Below are positions 5,896 through 7,610 of a DNA stretch of 7,610 nt, piece by piece. The translations under genes were made by a program, and so were the position numbers. Source of the stretch: Mycobacterium sp. (GTDB lineage Bacteria; Actinomycetota; Actinomycetes; Mycobacteriales; Mycobacteriaceae). Position 1 is the stretch's first letter, and each line of letters opens with the position of its first letter. The notes beneath the pieces were generated by a model. It had not been told where the DNA came from. It saw only the letters and a program-made list of their open reading frames with translations, and searched no databases. Where the stretch lies: the NCBI GenBank assembly GCA_018882545.1, contig VERS01000087.1:1-7610 (forward strand), written 5' to 3'.

Positions 5896-7103
5896 GGGTT
5901 AATCGTGTTCTCCCCGAATTGCCGGCCCCAGACATACTCGGTCAGCAGGGGCTGCCCGAGCTCGAAGTGGTTGTACGGGGCGATGCTGGCGCCGGTGTCG
6001 ACGACCAGGGTGGGTGCCGGCCAGAAGTCGCGGGTGACCTTCTGCCAGCAGCCCGGTGCGCCGCCCGGACCGCCGCGGGCGTTCACCCGGGGCAGGTTGT
6101 CCGGGTAGATGTAGGGGTTGGGCGCGCCGATCAGCTTGGCGTGGTCGGCCAGCGAGTAGCCGTTGCCGCCGAAGCCGTCCAGCGCCAACGGCAGCACCTC
6201 GGCATAGTTGCGGATCATGCAGTGCAGTTGCGGGCTGTAGGTGTTGAGCAACTTGGAGGTGGGGACCAGATCGGACAGCGCGCGGACCAGATAGGGTGCG
6301 CCGCGTTCGAAGATCTCCGCGCCGGTGTTGCCGAACCCGACCGCGGCCAGCAGGGCTGCATCGAGGTCGCCGCGTTGGTCGTTGAGGGTGCGCACCGTCG
6401 TCAGCGCATTGTCAAGAGCGTCCCACAGGTCCGGCCCGGCGGCGGTGTAGACATCGGCGAAGCCGGCCAGTTGCTGCATGCCGTACTGCAGACGGGGCAG
6501 GCGCGGGTTCAGGTTGTCCAGCGCGACATTGGCTTTGACGATCGACTCGCCGAACTTGCTGCCCAGGCCGGTCAGCGCCTCCGCGGTCGCCGAGAGGGTG
6601 AGGTTCAGCTTGACCGGATCGATGCTCTCCGCCAGCGTCGTCACCGTTTCGAAGAGGGTGTTGAACTCGGTGGTGGTGCTGCGGGCGTCGATGACGTTGG
6701 CGCTGCTCAGGCGTTCCGGGGAGGGGTTCTGCGGGGTCGACAGCGAGACGTACTTATTGCCGAAGATCGTGGTGGCCTGGATGTCGGCGTCGACATTCGA
6801 GGGGATGAGCGGCAGGAACTTCGGCTTGACCTCGAGGGAGAATTTGGCCGCCTCGGTGCCGTCGATATTGGCGGCTTCGATCTTGGTGACCCGGCCGATC
6901 TCGACGCCGTTGTAGGTCACCTTGGCGTTCGGGTCCATCACCAAACCGGCCCGGGCGGCGACCATGGTCAGCTGGGTCTTGGGGGTCAGTGCGCCGCGGA
7001 ACTGAAGCAGCAGGAAGGTCAGGATCAGGGCCAGGACCAACAGGAAGATCAGACCCGCCAGCCGGAGCGGTGGCGTTCGCGATTCGTTCAGGGGCGCTGT
7101 CAT
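5892..7103 (-). CDS. mceA: MceA, first Mce subunit of the lipid-import hexamer (Mce1/Mce2 group)
   Basis: A 403-residue protein with one N-terminal membrane anchor (about 14-34), followed by an MCE domain (about 40-125). The domain carries YNGVEIGRV at 64-72 and FGNKYVSL at 114-121. A helical region (about 140-290) and a C-terminal tail follow. The tail contains NARGGPGGAPGCW at 341-353 and ends EYVWGRQFGENTINP, which I recognise from M. tuberculosis Mce1A. Mce subunits A-F form a hetero-hexameric tunnel that carries lipids through the periplasm to the YrbE permease; MceA has also been linked to entry into host cells. The ATG at 7103 lies 4 bases after the yrbEB stop. No good Shine-Dalgarno is visible, so coupling to yrbEB translation is likely. 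Two cysteines, C295 and C352, lie outside the membrane. LNDQRGDL at 240-247 contains an RGD tripeptide. Compared with the 454-residue Mce1A as I remember it, the hydrophobic segment between GYSL and GAPNPY is missing. The TGA stop overlaps the mceB start. Confidence 0.95.
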   Translation of the reverse strand: MTAPLNESRTPPLRLAGLIFLLVLALILTFLLLQFRGALTPKTQLTMVAARAGLVMDPNAKVTYNGVEIGRVTKIEAANIDGTEAAKFSLEVKPKFLPLIPSNVDADIQATTIFGNKYVSLSTPQNPSPERLSSANVIDARSTTTEFNTLFETVTTLAESIDPVKLNLTLSATAEALTGLGSKFGESIVKANVALDNLNPRLPRLQYGMQQLAGFADVYTAAGPDLWDALDNALTTVRTLNDQRGDLDAALLAAVGFGNTGAEIFERGAPYLVRALSDLVPTSKLLNTYSPQLHCMIRNYAEVLPLALDGFGGNGYSLADHAKLIGAPNPYIYPDNLPRVNARGGPGGAPGCWQKVTRDFWPAPTLVVDTGASIAPYNHFELGQPLLTEYVWGRQFGENTINP

Positions 7104-7107
7104 GTCG

Positions 7108-7610
7108 CTACACCGTCAGGTTGAAGTTCGGGTTGGTGCCGTACAGCGCCAACGAAGCGAAGAGAACCACGAACTGGATCAGGACCAGTGACGCTCGCAT
7201 CGACTTTCCGACCGCCTCTCCCACGCCGACCGGGCCGCCGGAGGCGTTGTAGCCGAAGTAGCAGTGGTTGATCATGACGAACACCGAGATCACGATCACC
7301 TCGATGAATGACCAGAACACGTCGTTGGGCCGCAGGAACGTGTGGAAGTAGTGCAGGTAGGTGCCCGATGACTGCCCGTAGAGCACCGTGGTGGTCAGCT
7401 GGGCGGCCAGGAAGGCCATGATCAGCGACATCGCGTAGAGCGGGATGATGACCACCGCCGCCGCGACCAGGCGCGTCGATACCAGGTAGGAGATGGACTT
7501 GATGCCCATCACCTCCAGGGCGTCGATCTCCTCGGAGATCCGCATGGCACCCAGTTCGGCCGTGGCGCCGGCGCCGACCGTCGCGGCCAGCGACTGACCG
7601 GTGACAATAG
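7108..7610 (-). CDS. yrbEB: YrbEB-type (MlaE family) permease of the Mce lipid importer, 3' part only
   Basis: This is the C-terminal 166 residues of an integral-membrane permease. The 5' part lies beyond the right edge, and the reading frame is open to base 7610. It ends with TAG at 7108-7110. The visible part starts with the family signature: GQSLAATVGAGATAELGAM is followed by EEIDALEVMGI (about visible residues 4-36), the region that in MlaE-type permeases faces the ATPase. Long hydrophobic stretches follow (about 41-75, 97-117 and 142-158), as does the motif CYFGYNASGGPVGVGEA, typical of the YrbE/MlaE family. YrbEA and YrbEB form the permease pair beneath the Mce hexamer; the ATPase (MceG/Mkl) is usually encoded elsewhere. 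It is called YrbEB rather than YrbEA because mceA starts only 4 bases after its stop. Full-length relatives have roughly 250-290 residues, so over a third is missing here because of the window edge, not through decay. Confidence 0.95.
   Translation of the reverse strand, partial: IVTGQSLAATVGAGATAELGAMRISEEIDALEVMGIKSISYLVSTRLVAAAVVIIPLYAMSLIMAFLAAQLTTTVLYGQSSGTYLHYFHTFLRPNDVFWSFIEVIVISVFVMINHCYFGYNASGGPVGVGEAVGKSMRASLVLIQFVVLFASLALYGTNPNFNLTV

Noticed and set aside
4858..7124. Two plus-strand open frames of about 400 codons each, opposite mceB (4858-6108) and mceA (5919-7124)
   Set aside because: They lie in the same antisense phase relative to the sense codons and have the same low-complexity composition, while the minus-strand genes encode clear Mce proteins.

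Overview
The window is a slice of a mammalian-cell-entry (mce) lipid-importer operon, read entirely on the minus strand. The DNA is GC-rich, and the predicted proteins match, along most of their length, what I remember of the Mce1 and Mce2 proteins of Mycobacterium tuberculosis. That points to a mycobacterium or a close relative in the Mycobacteriales. I cannot name the species. I also cannot separate an mce1 locus from an mce2 locus, so the gene symbols are generic (mceA to mceF).

In transcription order, from high to low coordinates, the layout is as follows. The 3' end of yrbEB (permease) enters at the right edge and stops at 7108. It is followed by mceA (7103-5892), mceB (5895-4855), mceC (4858-3383), mceD (3379-1754), mceE (1757-600, a lipoprotein) and the first 195 codons of mceF (585 to the left edge). 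There is no gene-free stretch longer than 14 bases. I see no RNA gene, mobile element, CRISPR array, promoter or terminator. The operon promoter and yrbEA should lie beyond the right edge, and the rest of mceF beyond the left edge.

The genes are packed tightly. mceA/mceB and mceB/mceC overlap by ATGA, and mceD/mceE by GTGA. mceC/mceD are 3 bases apart, yrbEB/mceA 4 bases and mceE/mceF 14 bases. This suggests translational coupling and near-equal synthesis of the six Mce subunits, which are known in this family to assemble as a hetero-hexameric tunnel. YrbEA and YrbEB form the membrane permease below the tunnel, and an ATPase (MceG/Mkl), usually encoded elsewhere, drives lipid or fatty-acid import.

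No undescribed system is evident. The points worth a second look are details of a known system: start-codon corrections for mceC and mceE, a cysteine pair in MceA-D that is absent from MceE, Pro-rich tails confined to MceC and MceD, a shared LNDxRGDL motif in MceA and MceD, a short MceA C-terminal region, and a GC-rich inverted repeat with a strong ribosome-binding site at the mceC/mceD junction.
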